Shown here: positions 51,236 to 53,144 of the stretch, piece after piece
Layout: each line of letters opens with the position of its first letter
Numbering within the stretch: the stretch's first letter is position 1
Assembly: GCF_023653175.1 (NCBI RefSeq)
Contig: NZ_JAMNXL010000006.1
Location: forward strand, 1-53,144
Length of the DNA stretch: 53,144 nt
Direction of reading: 5' to 3'
From: Erythrobacter sp.
Lineage (GTDB): Bacteria > Pseudomonadota > Alphaproteobacteria > Sphingomonadales > Sphingomonadaceae
The notes under the pieces: generated by a model
The model's input: the letters and a program-made list of their open reading frames with translations, nothing else
What the model was told of the DNA's origin: nothing
Databases searched by the model: none
Position numbers and translations under genes: made by a program

Positions 51236-52375
51236 ATGCAGGAAACGCACGTCGCACCCAACGCCACGATGACCGGCCGCCCGGTCATTTCCGCCACCGG
51301 TCTGTTCACTCCGCCCGAAAGCATCACCAACGAGGAGCTGGTCGCAAGCTTCAACGCCTTTGTTGACCGCCACAATGCCGCGAACCCGGACGCCGAACCT
51401 CTGGCCTATTCCACGGTGGAGTTCATCGAGAAGGCGAGCGGGATCAAGGCGCGCCACGTGATGAGCAAGGCGCCGATCCTCGACCCTGCAATCATGTGTC
51501 CGCGCCTGCCCGAGCGCGAGAACGACGAGATCTCGGTGATGGCCGAAATCGGCGTCGCTGCAGCCAAGCAGGCGCTGGAGCGCGCAGGACGGCGGCCCGA
51601 GGATGTCGATGCGGTGCTGTGCGCAGCCTCGAACATGCAGCGCGCCTACCCTGCGATGGCGATCGAGATCCAGCAGGCACTGGGGATCGAGGGCTTCGGC
51701 TTCGACATGAATGTCGCCTGCTCCTCGGCAACCTTCGGCATCCAGACCGCGGCCGATTACGTGAGGGCGGGCAATGCGCGGAGCGTGCTGGTGGTCAGCC
51801 CTGAAATCACCTCGGGCCACCTCAACTGGCGCGACCGGGACAGCCACTTCATCTTCGGTGACGTGGCGACCGCGGTGCTGGTGGAAGACGCCGCCATCGC
51901 GCCCGTGCAGCACTGGGAAATCCTCGGCACCAAGCTGAAGACGGTGTTTTCGAACAACATCCGCAACAATTTCGGCTTTCTGAACCGCGCCGCGCCCGAG
52001 GGCGAGGGCGCGCCCGACAAGCTCTTCGTCCAGGAAGGGCGCAAGGTTTTCAAGGAAGTGGTGCCGATGGTCGCGCAGATGATCGTCGAGGAGGCCGCGC
52101 GGCTCGGGATCGATCCGGCGGGTTTGCGGCGACTGTGGCTGCATCAGGCCAACGCGGGGATGAACCGGCTGATCGCGCATCGCGTGCTTGGCCACGAAGC
52201 GACAGGGGACGAAAGCCCGACCGTGCTCGACACCTACGGCAACACCTCGAGCGCCGGTTCCATCATCGCTTTTCATATGCATAATGAGGAGCTTGGCGCG
52301 GGCGATACCGGGCTGATCTGCTCGTTCGGTGCGGGCTATTCGGCCGGCACCGTGTTCGTGCGCAAGGTTGGCTGA
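51236..52375 (+). CDS. beta-ketoacyl-ACP synthase III family protein
   Basis: A 379-residue thiolase-fold condensing enzyme. The catalytic triad is C162 (DMNVACSSATFGIQ), H303 (LWLHQANAGMN) and N336 (DTYGNTSSAGS). It is longer than FabH (about 320) and has inserted segments after residue 40 (NAFVDRHNAANPDAEPLAYSTVEFIEKASGI) resembling the Pseudomonas PA3286-like group, which condenses medium-chain acyl-CoA with malonyl-ACP. The exact substrate is not decidable. Starts at 51221, 51236 and 51269 are all possible; 51236 is chosen for its AAGAGAG. Confidence 0.88.
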   Translation: MQETHVAPNATMTGRPVISATGLFTPPESITNEELVASFNAFVDRHNAANPDAEPLAYSTVEFIEKASGIKARHVMSKAPILDPAIMCPRLPERENDEISVMAEIGVAAAKQALERAGRRPEDVDAVLCAASNMQRAYPAMAIEIQQALGIEGFGFDMNVACSSATFGIQTAADYVRAGNARSVLVVSPEITSGHLNWRDRDSHFIFGDVATAVLVEDAAIAPVQHWEILGTKLKTVFSNNIRNNFGFLNRAAPEGEGAPDKLFVQEGRKVFKEVVPMVAQMIVEEAARLGIDPAGLRRLWLHQANAGMNRLIAHRVLGHEATGDESPTVLDTYGNTSSAGSIIAFHMHNEELGAGDTGLICSFGAGYSAGTVFVRKVG

Positions 52376-52426
52376 GGGGGCGACTTGCCTTGCGGGGGGC
52401 GCAAGCTCTCCCTAGAAGCGTGAGCC

Positions 52427-53144
52427 ATGGCAGGTGAAATCCTCGACAACAAGGGCCGCGGCGAGGCGGGCTGGGACTGGCCCGCGATCCATCCCGAAGG
52501 ACGCAAGTTCGGGCTGATCGCGGTCGCTGTGAGCCTGTTCTTCCTGCTCGTGCTCAGCTGGGAGATCATCGGCTGGCCGCTGCTGGTGCTGTCGGGGGGC
52601 ATCTTCGCCTTCTTCCGCGATCCCGAGCGCGTGGTGCCGCAGGCCGACAGCGTGATCCTCTCGCCCGCCGACGGGATCGTGAGCCTCATCCGGGAGGTCG
52701 AGCCCCCGCTCGAACTCCAGATCGACGATGGTTCGGGCTATCCGGGTCTGCCTGCGGGCCCGGTGACGCGAGTGTCGATCTTCATGAGCGTCTTCGATGT
52801 TCACATCAACCGCACGCCCGTGGGCGGCACGGTGCGCCGCGTGGTCTACATCCCCGGCCGCTTCGTGAACGCCGAGCTCGACAAGGCGGGCGAGGAGAAT
52901 GAGCGCCAGCACCTGCTGGTCGAGCGCTCTGACGGCTTGCGCGTCGGTTTCACCCAGATCGCGGGGCTGGTGGCGCGGCGGATCGTGCCTTTCGTCAAGC
53001 CCGGCGACATCCTCGCCAAGGGCCAGCGGGTGGGGCTGATCCGCTTCGGCAGCCGGGTCGACGTGTACCTGCCCGCCGGGACCGACGCCAAGGTCATGAT
53101 CGGCCAGACGGTGGTCGCGGGCGAGACGGTGCTTGCCGAGATCG
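52427..53144 (+). CDS. psd: phosphatidylserine decarboxylase proenzyme (3' end beyond window)
   Basis: 239 residues are present and the frame is open at the window end. It makes phosphatidylethanolamine from phosphatidylserine at the inner membrane. After a hydrophobic hairpin (about 29-62), the family motifs [31 protein letters not shown] and [13 protein letters not shown] lead to RFGS at 207-209, where self-cleavage before S209 forms the pyruvoyl group. The size suits the short PSD-A type, so only a few residues are likely to be missing. Its usual partner pssA would be expected just downstream. Confidence 0.93.
   Translation, partial: MAGEILDNKGRGEAGWDWPAIHPEGRKFGLIAVAVSLFFLLVLSWEIIGWPLLVLSGGIFAFFRDPERVVPQADSVILSPADGIVSLIREVEPPLELQIDDGSGYPGLPAGPVTRVSIFMSVFDVHINRTPVGGTVRRVVYIPGRFVNAELDKAGEENERQHLLVERSDGLRVGFTQIAGLVARRIVPFVKPGDILAKGQRVGLIRFGSRVDVYLPAGTDAKVMIGQTVVAGETVLAEI

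Overview
The window looks like a chromosomal segment of a high-GC alphaproteobacterium of the Sphingomonadales, most likely Erythrobacteraceae (Erythrobacter/Porphyrobacter type). This is inferred from gene families and arrangements typical of that group (yajC-secD-secF, small SRP RNA beside dnaX-ybaB, an ETC complex I subunit protein, DUF6456, a gene-transfer-agent type holin) and from recurrent promoters with a CTATAG -10 box. No taxonomic marker such as 16S rRNA is present, so genus is not claimed.

Layout. 1-49 holds the 5' part of a CAU-anticodon tRNA. 139-9787 holds a polysaccharide deacetylase, a degenerate histidine kinase, an Lrp regulator with a GFA-family protein, a type II NADH dehydrogenase, a PhyH-type dioxygenase, accC-accB, aroQ and a small membrane protein. 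9798-15636 holds an orphan 3TM holin, a CitE-like lyase and a molybdenum hydroxylase group (2Fe-2S subunit, Tat-exported Mo subunit, MobA-like cytidylyl/guanylyltransferase, XdhC). 15748-19015 is tRNA-Pro and the Sec accessory operon. 19059-23958 holds a glycosyltransferase, an XRE regulator, a DUF6456 protein, a uracil-DNA-glycosylase-like protein and an ABC-F ATPase. 24073-30282 is an envelope-signalling stretch: SIMPL protein, PepSY protein, response regulator, kinase, ECF sigma with putative anti-sigma, a secreted Thr/Gly-rich protein and a lipoprotein. 30289-41405 is housekeeping: chorismate mutase, polyprenyl synthase, hrpB, complex I subunit, SRP RNA, dnaX, ybaB, two tandem paralogous membrane proteins, lon and HU. 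41491-43490 holds a lipoprotein, rlmB and tRNA-Tyr.

The most unusual part is 43474-45050. A 22-bp perfect direct repeat containing the 3' end of tRNA-Tyr bounds a 1,555-bp integrated element. It encodes only an integrase that lacks its catalytic domain. The rest is non-coding DNA with nine copies of a 23-bp CTATAGG-N4-CCTTTGGTGATCC-like repeat, long inverted repeats, and the same pair of GGTACGGAA sites (13-bp period) at each end, as expected for integrase arm sites. It may be a decayed island or a non-autonomous element that can be mobilised in trans.

To its right come a gene split by one in-frame TGA (45068-46042), a dabA-dabB inorganic-carbon uptake operon with a divergent LysR regulator (46136-51131), a ketoacyl-ACP synthase III and a phosphatidylserine decarboxylase cut by the window end.

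Functions come from motif recognition by eye; no database search was possible. Start codons were chosen from ribosome-binding sites, overlaps and family N-termini and are noted where doubtful.
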